DNA of 64,000 nucleotides from Lachnospiraceae bacterium A4 (GCA_000403215.2 KE159538.1:725420-789419); one strand, 5' to 3'; counted from the stretch's first letter, positions 36,210-44,854 are shown. Notes: generated by a model not told the origin, from the letters alone. A program made the numbers and translations.

Positions 36210-36501
36210 TTGCATTTTACGGGAAGGACTTGGCGTCCGCACTATGAGGCGGATTCCGTGATCATTCAGGCAACGTCCGGCTGTACCTATAATCAGTGTC
36301 GGTTAGTATCAGCCAAATGCACGGCGCGTATTCTGGACAGGCGCAAATCTATTTGCCAATTCGGTGTCGAACTTTTACCCGGTCACTGCGTATCTGCCAA
36401 AGGAGCGGTCGTCGGTGCTCGGTGCATTACAGCACGTCATCGACACAGTGAGCGAGGAGGAAATGACAAAATACCGCAGGTCGCTGAAAGCGCTAGGATA
36501 G
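36210..36501 (+). pseudogene. Decayed paralogue of the radical SAM gene
   Basis: The N-terminal 31 or so codons (LHFTGRTWRPHYEADSVIIQATSGCTYNQC) parallel the intact gene. After position about 36303 the frame shifts, and the C-terminus reappears in another frame (WTGANLFANSV... then LGALQHVIDTVSEEEMTKYRRSLKALG) ending at 36501. The central 200 or so codons are gone. An AGGAGG and TTG start like that of the intact copy are retained. Confidence 0.8.
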
Positions 36502-36584
36502 GTGATAATTTTGGGCTTGTCTTTTACAGAAAGGCAGTATATAATTTCTCTATAAGAAAATAGATAATAAAAAGGAAAAGAAAC

Positions 36585-36623
36585 ATGAAACTTTGTATTG
36601 CAACCGCTCCATGCAGAGTCTGA
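36585..36623 (+). CDS. Leader peptide MKLCIATAPCRV
   Basis: A 12-codon frame with AAGGA upstream starts at ATG 36585 and stops at TGA 36621. It overlaps the left arm of a perfect 10-bp hairpin (36607-36616) just ahead of an MFS drug exporter. This is the arrangement of ribosome-stalling leader peptides that control antibiotic-resistance genes. Confidence 0.55.
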   Translation: MKLCIATAPCRV

Positions 36624-36638
36624 GGGGACTGCATGGAG
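36607..36638 (+). promoter_or_regulatory. Putative attenuator hairpin
   Basis: CTCCATGCAG (36607-36616) pairs perfectly with CTGCATGGAG (36629-36638). The leader-peptide stop codon lies in the loop. A stalled ribosome would cover the left arm and change the fold. A second possible pairing, CTGAGG with CCTCAG near 36660, could be the alternative structure. Confidence 0.55.
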
Positions 36639-36711
36639 GAATCGCACCAAGCGGAAATCCTCAGGCTTTGCTTCTGTTTTTCACATGACAAAAACGAAAA
36701 GGAGCAAAGAA

Positions 36712-37992
36712 ATGAAAATTTTGAAGAATGAACTAAGAGACTTTCTGATGCTTTGGAGTACCCAGAGCATCTCCCAGCTTGGCAGCAGTATTACCGCATT
36801 TGCGCTGACATTATGGCTATATGAGAGGACGGGATCTTCTCTAAGCACCGCCGCACTCACCATCTGTTCCTATGTGCCGTATGTGCTGATGAGCATTTTT
36901 GCGGGCGCACTGACAGACCGGTTTAACAAAAAGAAAACAATGCTGGTCTGCGATGTGTTTGCGGCAGTCTGCACAGTGGTCATATTTGTATTGTTCCGGC
37001 TGAACCGTTTGATGGTATGGCACTTATATGTATTGAATGCAGTTTCAGGATTGATGAACACAGTGCAGCAGCCGGCTTCTGAAGTTGCCATGACGGTCAT
37101 TATCCCTGAAAAATATTATCAGAAAACAAGCGGACTTTGTTCGCTTTCAAGGTCGCTGCTGTCGATCTTAAATCCGCTGATTGCAACGGCGCTGTACGCG
37201 CTGGCAGGGCTGAACCTTGTCATTGCGGTCGATCTTGGGAGCTTTGCCATCGCATTTGTGACATTATTGTTTTTTATCAGAATCCCTGAAACAAAGGGTG
37301 CAGAAAGCGGAAGCGTCCTAAAGCTTGCAAAGGGAGGGATTCAATTTCTGCGTGAGAATCCCATGATTATGACGCTGATTTTCTTTATGTCCGGTGTAAA
37401 TTTGGTCGCATCTGCCTTCGATGCAACACTGCCCGGTTATGTACTGCCCAATCCAAAGGGCGGCTCGTCGGTGCTTGGACTGGTTACATCCTGCGCCGGC
37501 ATTGCCATGATTTTAGGCAGTCTGCTGGTCTCTGTTCTGCCAAAACCAAAGGACAGAGTGCGGGTAATTTATTTGACGATGCTGTTTTCGCTAGGCACCG
37601 AAAATTTCCTGCTGGCATTTTCCAGAGAGCCAGTTTTATGGTGTATAGGTCAGCTGATTGGTTGGATACTTGTGCCGGTTATGAGTGCGAATCTGGATGT
37701 GATTCTCAGAACAAATATTCCGGTAGATTTGCAGGGGCGTGTGTACGCCTGCCGCAATACATTTCAATTTTTTACAATTCCAATCGGATTGTTTGCCGGC
37801 GGCTTTATGGTAGACAGGGTATGCGAACCGTTTATGAGCGCGTATGGTCATCTGTCCATGTTAAACGTATTGTTTGGCGCCGGCAAAGGTTCTGGCGCGG
37901 CACTCATGATGTTTCTTCTTGGTGTGAGTGGGAGTCTGATTTGTTTACTTACTGGGAAGAAGCTGAAGAAATATCATTATAGTGAAACGTGA
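36712..37992 (+). CDS. MFS efflux transporter (Mef-like)
   Basis: This 426-residue protein has about twelve hydrophobic segments. It shows the macrolide-exporter-like start (FLMLWSTQSISQLGSSITAFALTLWLYERTGS) and the loop motif GALTDRFNKKKTML. AAGGAG precedes the ATG at 36712; 38 open upstream codons lie in the leader and are excluded. The leader hairpin suggests drug-inducible expression. The substrate is not known from sequence. Confidence 0.88.
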   Translation: MKILKNELRDFLMLWSTQSISQLGSSITAFALTLWLYERTGSSLSTAALTICSYVPYVLMSIFAGALTDRFNKKKTMLVCDVFAAVCTVVIFVLFRLNRLMVWHLYVLNAVSGLMNTVQQPASEVAMTVIIPEKYYQKTSGLCSLSRSLLSILNPLIATALYALAGLNLVIAVDLGSFAIAFVTLLFFIRIPETKGAESGSVLKLAKGGIQFLRENPMIMTLIFFMSGVNLVASAFDATLPGYVLPNPKGGSSVLGLVTSCAGIAMILGSLLVSVLPKPKDRVRVIYLTMLFSLGTENFLLAFSREPVLWCIGQLIGWILVPVMSANLDVILRTNIPVDLQGRVYACRNTFQFFTIPIGLFAGGFMVDRVCEPFMSAYGHLSMLNVLFGAGKGSGAALMMFLLGVSGSLICLLTGKKLKKYHYSET

Positions 37993-37999
37993 TTGGTTG

Positions 38000-38023
38000 A
38001 ATAGGGGCAGTCTTGCCCCTATT
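38000..38023 (+). terminator. Terminator after the MFS gene
   Basis: A 10-bp stem, AATAGGGGCA with TGCCCCTATT, has a four-base loop and is followed by a T-rich tract. It ends the exporter transcript and separates it from the restriction-modification operon. Confidence 0.85.
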
Positions 38024-38054
38024 TTATTTTAAGCATATTTCAATGTGAAAAAGA

Positions 38055-38083
38055 TTGAAAAAGTTCCATACAGCATATATAAT
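38055..38083 (+). promoter_or_regulatory. Promoter of the restriction-modification operon
   Basis: TTGAAA (38055-38060) and a perfect TATAAT (38078-38083) are separated by 17 nt. The transcript would begin near 38090, leaving a leader of about 34 nt before the HTH-methyltransferase gene. The HTH of that protein may act on this promoter. Confidence 0.75.
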
Positions 38084-38123
38084 GAATAATGTTGACAAGT
38101 GTTGAATAGATTTGGAGGTAAAA

Positions 38124-39284
38124 ATGAACGAGAATAGTAGTATCACAACTCAAAGAGCAGCCGAGATGTTAGGAGTTAGTGTTTCTTCAATATATAGAAT
38201 GGAAAAAAATGATATTCTTCATCCAATCAGAACGCCGGGAGGGCAAAGACGCTTTAAGTTGGAGGAATTAGAACAATATAAGATTAATAGCGTAAATATT
38301 GTCGCACCGCAAAAACCATACCAGGAAGCGGGCGGACGCGGTTCTTTTGCATCAAAAGGGATAAATCAAAGAGAGTTCACAACAGAACAACAAGGTGAGA
38401 AAGAGGCTGACGAAGAGTCTGCTGTACGCAAAGAAGTAGATAGACGAAATACACTAAATGACTTGAACGGGACGGAATGGCTGCCAGAAACAAAAAGTTT
38501 TTTTTACCAAAAAGGACTGGGTTCAAAACACCCGCACGCACAAATAGAGAGACAGCATCCAGCACCATACTCGTTTCAAGATATTGTACATTTGATTACG
38601 TTTTTTACGAAAAAAGGTATGCATGTGCTGGACCCGTTTGGCGGAGTTGGCTCAACGGCAAAAGCATGTGCACTGGAAAAAAGAGTTTGTACCAGTATTG
38701 AGCTTTCAGAAAAATGGCATGACTTGGCAATCCAAAGGCTTAATTATGAGGTTGCGGAGGGAGAGGCAGAAAATCATCATATGATCAATGGCGACACACG
38801 CGATGTGTTAAAGTTATTTGAGGATAATATGTTTGATTTTGTTGTGACAAGTCCGCCATATTGGTCGATTTTGAATAAGAAAGCTGATTATAAAGTAAAA
38901 AAAGAACGGTTAAGCAACAATCTGGCAACCAATTATTCCGATAATGATGATAATGATTTGGCAAATATTGAGGATTACAAAACTTTTTTAGATGTGTTGT
39001 CTGATGATGTACTGATGCAGTGTGCAAGAGTATTGAAACCAAAGAAATATATGTGTTTGGTGGTTTCGGATTTTAGACATAAGTCTGAATACATTAGCTT
39101 TCACAGTGATTTAATCCAGCGTTTGAACAAGAGACAGATTCAGGGCAAAATGGGACTGCATTTACAGGGGACGAAGATTCTGTTACAGAATCATAAAAGT
39201 TTATTGCCGTATGGTTATCCGTTTGCATATGTAGAAAATATTCATCATCAGTACGTACTGATTTTCAGAAAGGATGAAATATAG
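38124..39284 (+). CDS. DNA methyltransferase with N-terminal MerR/excisionase-type HTH
   Basis: This 386-residue protein begins with a helix-turn-helix (TTQRAAEMLGVSVSSIYRMEKNDILHPIRTPGGQRRFKLEELEQY). A polar linker and an AdoMet-dependent methyltransferase domain follow. Motif I is LDPFGGVGST at about residue 167 and catalytic motif IV is TSPPYW at about 243, so the order is I then IV; SPPY suggests N4-cytosine or N6-adenine. GGAGG precedes the ATG at 38124. It heads the operon behind a strong promoter. The HTH may let the enzyme control its own operon, as C proteins do in other systems. Confidence 0.9.
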   Translation: MNENSSITTQRAAEMLGVSVSSIYRMEKNDILHPIRTPGGQRRFKLEELEQYKINSVNIVAPQKPYQEAGGRGSFASKGINQREFTTEQQGEKEADEESAVRKEVDRRNTLNDLNGTEWLPETKSFFYQKGLGSKHPHAQIERQHPAPYSFQDIVHLITFFTKKGMHVLDPFGGVGSTAKACALEKRVCTSIELSEKWHDLAIQRLNYEVAEGEAENHHMINGDTRDVLKLFEDNMFDFVVTSPPYWSILNKKADYKVKKERLSNNLATNYSDNDDNDLANIEDYKTFLDVLSDDVLMQCARVLKPKKYMCLVVSDFRHKSEYISFHSDLIQRLNKRQIQGKMGLHLQGTKILLQNHKSLLPYGYPFAYVENIHHQYVLIFRKDEI

Positions 39285-39285
39285 A

Positions 39286-40104
39286 ATGCAGTATAATACA
39301 GTGATAAATGGAGACTGTGACCGAATCATGCCAGAGATGATAGAAGCAGGGATAAAAGCGGATCTTATTTTGACAGACCCTCCATATAACTTAAATAAGG
39401 ACTTTGGAAATGACAGCGACAAACTGGAATTATCAGATTTTTTAAAAGTGACAAAGAGCAGAGTAAACCTGTGTAAACAATTGTTGGAATCTAATGGAAG
39501 TTTGTTATGGTTTGGAATACACCATTATATAGGGTTTATACAAACTATGATGTATGAGGCAGGGCTTTATTATAGGCGCATGAATATATGGTATTATGAA
39601 AATGGTTTTTCCAGAACAAGCAAGGCGCCACTTGCTCAATACGAACCGTTTTTGTGGTTTTCTAAATCAAAAACAAAGTGGACCTACAATGTAGATGATG
39701 TCAGGATTCCATACAAAAGTGAAGAGCGCCTGAAAAATCCAGTGTATTATAAGAATGCAAAAGGAGAGAGGAAAGTGTGGAAACCGAACCCTTTGGGAGC
39801 TATGCGGGGGGATATCTGGGCTTTTCCAACTTTGGCTGGCAAAGCATTTGCAAAAGAAAAGACAGCGCATCCTACACAGAAACCGGAAGCCTTGATTATG
39901 GAACTGATAAAGGCATACTGCCCCAAAAATACAGATGGAAAATATGATGCTATGATACTGGACCCATTCTGCGGTTCAGGCACTTTGGGGGTCTGCTGTG
40001 AAAAATTGAACAGACAAGGACACAATATTCGATGGGTGGGAATTGAGCTGGAAAAGCGATGGTGCGATATTGCCGACCAACGAATCAGAGGATTGGAGGG
40101 GTAG
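39286..40104 (+). CDS. Second DNA methyltransferase, beta-type order
   Basis: This 272-residue protein has motif IV DPPYNL at about residue 30 and motif I LDPFCGSGT at about 224, the order of beta-class enzymes. The DPPY form favours N6-adenine. AHPTQKPEALIMELI is the conserved segment before motif I. The ATG at 39286 starts one base after the stop of the first methyltransferase. Two enzymes with different motif order suggest that each protects one strand of an asymmetric site. Confidence 0.92.
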   Translation: MQYNTVINGDCDRIMPEMIEAGIKADLILTDPPYNLNKDFGNDSDKLELSDFLKVTKSRVNLCKQLLESNGSLLWFGIHHYIGFIQTMMYEAGLYYRRMNIWYYENGFSRTSKAPLAQYEPFLWFSKSKTKWTYNVDDVRIPYKSEERLKNPVYYKNAKGERKVWKPNPLGAMRGDIWAFPTLAGKAFAKEKTAHPTQKPEALIMELIKAYCPKNTDGKYDAMILDPFCGSGTLGVCCEKLNRQGHNIRWVGIELEKRWCDIADQRIRGLEG

Positions 40105-40106
40105 CG

Positions 40107-41840
40107 GTGATAAGATTTAGAAATCCGGGAAGTGATTTAGACACCATGATTGCTGTATTGAAACAATTGTATCATGAGCTTCATGAAAAGGATTTTTTTG
40201 ATAATACAGATATTGCGAAAGTCTTGTCAAAAGCGAATTTGATGGCATCTTCTGGATTTACTGGAGACAAAGCGGTCGCATTGGGGGCAAATACAAATAA
40301 AAGCAGGGATAAAACCTACAATAATGCGAAAATGTATGCGGAAATTTTCCGAATATTAGGTTTTTTATCCATTGTAAATGATGCGGCTTCGAATTATAGA
40401 TTTACTTTTATTGGGGAGCATATGGCAGCCGCAGGAGTTGATGCGAAGCTGCTCATTGAGCAATGTGTATTAGGTATGAATAACCCGAATCGAATCATGG
40501 ATGTTTCATACAAAGAATCCGTAAGATTTTTCTCCTGTGTTTTATTGACAATGCTGGAATTAGATGACATGCTCTATCGCGATGAGATGATTCTCGGTCC
40601 GATGAGTGTAAATGACAATTCGGAAGAAGATTTTACGAATATGATAGACTTTATAAAATCTTTAAGAAAAACAAAGAGTGAGAGAAAGTTATCTACAGAA
40701 TTGGAGAAGCTTGCAAAATCCCAGACAGATAATAAAAAAGAAGGTATGACAGTAAATTCTGTTCAAAATTGTACTAGATTTCCAATTTCAGTACTCAAAT
40801 ACTGTGGCTGGGTTGAAAACATTCGATGTAATATATATGGAAAAAGCATGGTGTTTATGAAGTTGACCCCATATGGCAAAGAGACTGCAAATAAACTGAA
40901 AACATACAAAGACATCAGGCTGGAGGACTATGAAAAACTTTCTAAAAGCCACAGAGAGGCTTTAATCCGTTTGGGAACTTATTCAATGTTAGGCAGGGCA
41001 GGATTTGAGACAAATGTCGTTCAGGCAGAAATGGACAAGGACGCAAAAGAAATTGAAAGTATCACAGAAGGGAAAGAGGTATTATTCTCGCCCTACCAGA
41101 CATTAGATTTCATCACAGTAAACGATGCTTTAAACTTACAGTTGACGCCGTACACTGCTTCTCAAAAAAATCAACAATCGGCAGTATTAAAAACATATGC
41201 AAAAAGAATCATCAAGAAAAACGTGGTTGAGCTTGATTATAATACGGCGATAAATCAAAATTTGATGACAGAAGACACAGATAATTTTATAAGAAATGTC
41301 ATGCAATTGATTCAAAGAGAGAAGAGCACGGAACAGATTGTCAAAATTTTGGTTGAGGAACATCGTGGAGACAACAAAGGCGAATTTTATCCTTTGGTAG
41401 AAACTTTGTTTCGGATTATTGGCGTGGACTGCCGCAAGTCAAGAGATGGTGTAAACGCAGAGCGATGGGATGCTATGATTAGAGATGCGCATAAAAGTAT
41501 ACCTATTGAAATCAAATCGCCGGGAGAGGAAGAAAATGTTTCCATAAAGGCGATTCGACAGGCGCTGGAAAACAAAATTGTTTTACTTTCCAGAAAAACA
41601 TATATTACAGATTGTCAAACATCATCATTTGTTGTTGGATATAAAGCTCCGAATGACAGAGCGGAAGTGGCAGAGTTGATTCAAAATATTAAGGAGACTT
41701 ACGGTTATAAAATAGCAGTGTTTGATATTGCATCATTATTTCTGATGGCAGTGAATATCATTGTGAACAAAAAAGGAATCAATATAGAAAAATTATATGG
41801 ATTGGAGGGAATTGTGAATGTCAAAGATATTGACTGCTAA
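40107..41840 (+). CDS. PD-(D/E)XK type II-like restriction endonuclease
   Basis: This 577-residue protein is read from GTG 40107, with GGAGG 7 nt upstream and the methyltransferase stop just before it. The N-terminal 350 residues are helical, HTH-rich and probably bind DNA. The C-terminal region (about 440-577) has the nuclease core: Asp455, then Glu468 and Lys470 in PIEIKS, spaced D-x12-E-x-K. It ends with a conserved-looking IKETYGYKIAVFDIASLFLMAVN segment. The overall size and order resemble type IIS enzymes such as FokI, without claimed identity. Confidence 0.85.
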   Translation: MIRFRNPGSDLDTMIAVLKQLYHELHEKDFFDNTDIAKVLSKANLMASSGFTGDKAVALGANTNKSRDKTYNNAKMYAEIFRILGFLSIVNDAASNYRFTFIGEHMAAAGVDAKLLIEQCVLGMNNPNRIMDVSYKESVRFFSCVLLTMLELDDMLYRDEMILGPMSVNDNSEEDFTNMIDFIKSLRKTKSERKLSTELEKLAKSQTDNKKEGMTVNSVQNCTRFPISVLKYCGWVENIRCNIYGKSMVFMKLTPYGKETANKLKTYKDIRLEDYEKLSKSHREALIRLGTYSMLGRAGFETNVVQAEMDKDAKEIESITEGKEVLFSPYQTLDFITVNDALNLQLTPYTASQKNQQSAVLKTYAKRIIKKNVVELDYNTAINQNLMTEDTDNFIRNVMQLIQREKSTEQIVKILVEEHRGDNKGEFYPLVETLFRIIGVDCRKSRDGVNAERWDAMIRDAHKSIPIEIKSPGEEENVSIKAIRQALENKIVLLSRKTYITDCQTSSFVVGYKAPNDRAEVAELIQNIKETYGYKIAVFDIASLFLMAVNIIVNKKGINIEKLYGLEGIVNVKDIDC

Positions 41841-42855
41841 GGAGGTCAGAACAGAAATATACGTATATGATACATTACAGGTAGATGCCGTAAGATTTAA
41901 TGATAATGGGAATATTCTCATAGCAGACGGCGAAGAAGCTGCGTCCTGCTGTTTAAACTGTGCAAACCCTCGCTGTATGTTTATCAATGAGGAGGCATCA
42001 CAGTGTACGAAATTTCATGATATCGCAGGCAGTGTAGATCTGCATATGTGTCCAAGCAGAGCAATCAGTGTTGGAGAACGGAGTATCGAGATTGATAAAT
42101 CAAAGTGTATGGGTTGTGGGCTGTGTGCGCGTGCCTGTCCTGTAGCCGCTATTTCTGTGGTAAACGGAAAGGCAGAGGTACATAAATATTCAAATGAGAA
42201 GTGTATTCGCAAACTTCCAGTGACAGAAAAAGCCATAGAAGAACAGGAAAGATTTTTAATCGAATGTGAACACATCAAAAAACAAGGAATGATTCTACAA
42301 GAAAGTGATGCTGTCATGAAAAATATTCATAAGTATGTGCATTTTCTGAATCAGGACAAACAAAATATATTTGTGAGAAATCTGTTTATTTTGTTGGGAA
42401 ATCACGTGACAATAGCGAGAAAAGGAAATGTATATATGAGGCTGGACGGGTTTTATCAAAATGAGAATGGATATGGTATCCTTGAGGTTGAGACGGGCAG
42501 TGACGCCTTGGATGTCGCAAGGGCGATCTTGGATGATATTGCGGTATTAAATTCAAGGCATGGAATCTCTATGAAAGATAACGATCCGCTGGCAGTATGT
42601 CTATATTTGCCCAACAAGCGTACAGATTATTGGCAAGTTGTGAAGGATATTAAAGAAGTAACTGGTATAAAAATTCGGACATTGACAATAGGCGCTTTAT
42701 TGCTTATGCTGTGGAATCATGTTGAACTTCAGGATTTTGGCAATTTCTATATTGATGTTGAGAATACTTCTATTCGAAAAGAACTGGAGAGAATAATTGG
42801 AAGAAAAATTCAGATATCAATAGGAACTGACGGAATATTGGAGAGTCAAAAATAA
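41818..42855 (+). CDS. Ferredoxin-type Fe-S protein with restriction-nuclease-like C-terminal domain
   Basis: This 345-residue protein overlaps the endonuclease gene by 23 bp and has GGAGG 8 nt upstream. The N-terminal part carries two cluster sets: Cys44/45, 48, 53, 63 and 78, and a clean CMGCGLCARACP with Cys97, 100, 103 and 107. The C-terminal half (about 200-330) aligns by eye with the endonuclease nuclease domain. Asp210 and Glu223 keep the D-x12-E spacing, but the Lys position is Glu225. The ending IKEVTGIKIRTLTIGALLLMLWN parallels the endonuclease end. A heterodimeric or regulatory nuclease subunit is the leading inference. Confidence 0.85.
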   Translation: MSKILTAKEVRTEIYVYDTLQVDAVRFNDNGNILIADGEEAASCCLNCANPRCMFINEEASQCTKFHDIAGSVDLHMCPSRAISVGERSIEIDKSKCMGCGLCARACPVAAISVVNGKAEVHKYSNEKCIRKLPVTEKAIEEQERFLIECEHIKKQGMILQESDAVMKNIHKYVHFLNQDKQNIFVRNLFILLGNHVTIARKGNVYMRLDGFYQNENGYGILEVETGSDALDVARAILDDIAVLNSRHGISMKDNDPLAVCLYLPNKRTDYWQVVKDIKEVTGIKIRTLTIGALLLMLWNHVELQDFGNFYIDVENTSIRKELERIIGRKIQISIGTDGILESQK

Positions 42856-42870
42856 TGTGGATTTATCCCG

Positions 42871-42905
42871 TCCTAAGTATCGTTTGATATACTTAGGATT
42901 TTTTT
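42871..42905 (+). terminator. Terminator of the restriction-modification operon
   Basis: A perfect 10-bp stem, TCCTAAGTAT (42871-42880) with ATACTTAGGA (42889-42898), is followed by seven T. It ends the four-gene operon cleanly. Confidence 0.92.
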
Positions 42906-42983
42906 ATGCACATGGGCACAAAAAATGAACCGCAGCAAAAGTCGTGACGAATATAGAGTGAACGGGCAAGGGAGGTGATAGAA

Positions 42984-43508
42984 GTGAACGCAGGAGAAAT
43001 TGAAAAATGTATTGATGCGTTCGGTACAGACATCTACAGATTCTGCCTAAAGCTCTGCGCGGACAAGGCAGACGCGGAGGACTTATATCAACAAACATTT
43101 CTAAAGGCGCTAGAGACGGAGTGGACACTTGACTGGGAGAGCAACCCGAAGGCATTGTTTTTCTCTCTGGCACATAATCTTTGGAAAAGCGACAGGAGAA
43201 AACAGGCGCGGCGGAGTACGATTGCTCCGTGCAGTAATTTTGATGACGAGATGGAAACGCGGCTGTGTTCCGAGGAAAGTATTGAAGAAAACTACTTTCA
43301 AAAGGAACTGATTGCAAAAGTACGTCAAATCGTGCAAGCGCTCCCTGAAAAGTTTCGCGTCCCGCTGATATTATTTTACCTTTCCGATTGTTCCATAGAG
43401 CAGATCGCGGTGATCATAAAAAAGCCGCCGGGAACCGTGAAAAGCCGATTGTTCAAGGGAAGAAGCTTAATTAAAAAAAGATTGGAGGATGCTGGTTATG
43501 AGAGATAA
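42984..43508 (+). CDS. ECF-family sigma factor
   Basis: This 174-residue protein has region 2 (FGTDIYRFCLKLCADKADAEDLYQQTFLKALE) and region 4 (LPEKFRVPLILFYLSDCSIEQIAVIIKKPPGTVKSRLFKGRSLIKKRL). GTG at 42984 is chosen with GGAGG 8 nt upstream. It overlaps the next gene by 11 bp, so it is translationally coupled to a likely anti-sigma membrane protein. Confidence 0.93.
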   Translation: MNAGEIEKCIDAFGTDIYRFCLKLCADKADAEDLYQQTFLKALETEWTLDWESNPKALFFSLAHNLWKSDRRKQARRSTIAPCSNFDDEMETRLCSEESIEENYFQKELIAKVRQIVQALPEKFRVPLILFYLSDCSIEQIAVIIKKPPGTVKSRLFKGRSLIKKRLEDAGYER

Positions 43509-43875
43509 TCAATCGAACATAGTAATAGAAGAAGTGATTCAGGCTTCTATGAAAATGACAGATGTTCCAGACCCGGAACTGAATCAGAAACTCAAAGCGG
43601 CGCTGTACCAGCAAGAAGCCGTTCTGCAAAAACAACCTGCCACACATAAAGTATCCATTTGGTATTTGCCGATGATTTTGAACCTGATCACGTTTTCTTT
43701 GCTGGGGGTCTGTGCGTTGAGCGTCATTGAAAATATTTATTTGTCTTATATGACCGCCGGTGTCTGCTTTTATGTTGGTTTGGCTGGGGTATTGCTTACA
43801 CTCGTGGGCGTAAAAAGAGCAAACATCAAAGAGGAACTCGCTATTCGTATTGAGAAAAGAGGTGTATTGGCATGA
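43498..43875 (+). CDS. Putative anti-sigma-associated membrane protein
   Basis: This 125-residue protein has a soluble N-terminal 55 residues with a PDPELNQKLKAAL helix and two hydrophobic segments (WYLPMILNLITFSLLGVCAL and YLSYMTAGVCFYVGLAGVLLTLVG). Its position directly after and overlapping an ECF sigma gene makes an anti-sigma role likely, though no ZAS zinc motif is present. It overlaps the next gene by 4 bp. Confidence 0.6.
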   Translation: MRDNQSNIVIEEVIQASMKMTDVPDPELNQKLKAALYQQEAVLQKQPATHKVSIWYLPMILNLITFSLLGVCALSVIENIYLSYMTAGVCFYVGLAGVLLTLVGVKRANIKEELAIRIEKRGVLA

Positions 43876-44762
43876 AAAACACAGACAATAACAAGCTTTT
43901 GTTTTATATCGGGATTCCCGTTATCTTCCTATTGATCATTTTGCGTTTTGTCATAGCTTATATAAGAAGCGATGGCTTTAACGGTCTTTCCTTAATGCTT
44001 CCGATTCAGCTTCTTTGCGTGATGATTTTTGCATTTTGTTCCTCCGTTTTTTTTGCAACGTGGGTCTATCAGGATTGTAAAAAGCGGGGTGACGACGCGG
44101 TACTATGGTCGATTGTGGTTTTTTTGGTGACGCCCTTTATTGGATTGTTGGTTTACTTTCTGCACCGCTCAGAAATAAAAACGATATGTCCGGCTTGCGG
44201 CCATCGTATTTCAGTAAGGGCTAACTATTGTGAAGAATGTGGAACACAAATGAAAAAGGAGGAAAATATGAATATGGAAAAACAAGGAACACATCACATG
44301 GAATTGATTGTTGCAAATGTAGTGAGTATAGTACTCATGATCGTATGTCTGATAGGCGCTGTCATGAAAATAGCCAGTGGAAGTGGTATCAACACAGATG
44401 CCGCCTCGCGTGATCGGGTTTGGAATACAGGCATCATTCGCATGAATTATAGTTCTTCTCGGGACAATGTCTGGAAACTGGACTTTAGAAGTGCAAGTGA
44501 CGGATTCGTAAAAGAACAGACTATGACGATTGACGACGCAGACACGCAAATGCTTTACGCAGATATTTCGTGCGGTACAGTGCCGGAGGGCGCTACGCTT
44601 GTCTTGTGGCTGGTGCAGGGAGATACCGCCCAATCTGTCGATGTAACAAATCTTTCCGAACCGCTGGAATACGCGCTGAATGAATTTGAGAATGGAAAAA
44701 TTCGGATTAGGCTGCAAATCAATGGTGTGGAAAATACGGTTTCGGAAATTTATATTCAATAA
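43872..44762 (+). CDS. Zinc-ribbon membrane protein of the sigma operon
   Basis: This 296-residue protein has three N-terminal hydrophobic segments. A zinc ribbon follows (CPACGHRISVRANYCEECG, residues about 105-125), then a further membrane segment (VVSIVLMIVCLIGAVM) and a C-terminal beta-rich part. The start overlaps the preceding gene by ATGA. The ribbon suggests a cytoplasmic regulatory part and the tail an extracellular sensor, but this is inference. Confidence 0.7.
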   Translation: MKNTDNNKLLFYIGIPVIFLLIILRFVIAYIRSDGFNGLSLMLPIQLLCVMIFAFCSSVFFATWVYQDCKKRGDDAVLWSIVVFLVTPFIGLLVYFLHRSEIKTICPACGHRISVRANYCEECGTQMKKEENMNMEKQGTHHMELIVANVVSIVLMIVCLIGAVMKIASGSGINTDAASRDRVWNTGIIRMNYSSSRDNVWKLDFRSASDGFVKEQTMTIDDADTQMLYADISCGTVPEGATLVLWLVQGDTAQSVDVTNLSEPLEYALNEFENGKIRIRLQINGVENTVSEIYIQ

Positions 44763-44822
44763 CTGGCAAACAGTTGAAAGTTTTTCCCATTGTGGTATTA
44801 TTCAGCGTAAAGAAAGACAACT

Positions 44823-44854
44823 GAACCGCAAACGCATAGCAAAGTTTGCGGTTC
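44823..44854. terminator. Hairpin between the sigma operon and the GNAT gene
   Basis: A perfect 11-bp stem, GAACCGCAAAC (44823-44833) with GTTTGCGGTTC (44844-44854), has a ten-base loop. The following bases are not T-rich, so it may be a weak terminator or a leader structure for the acetyltransferase gene. Confidence 0.5.
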
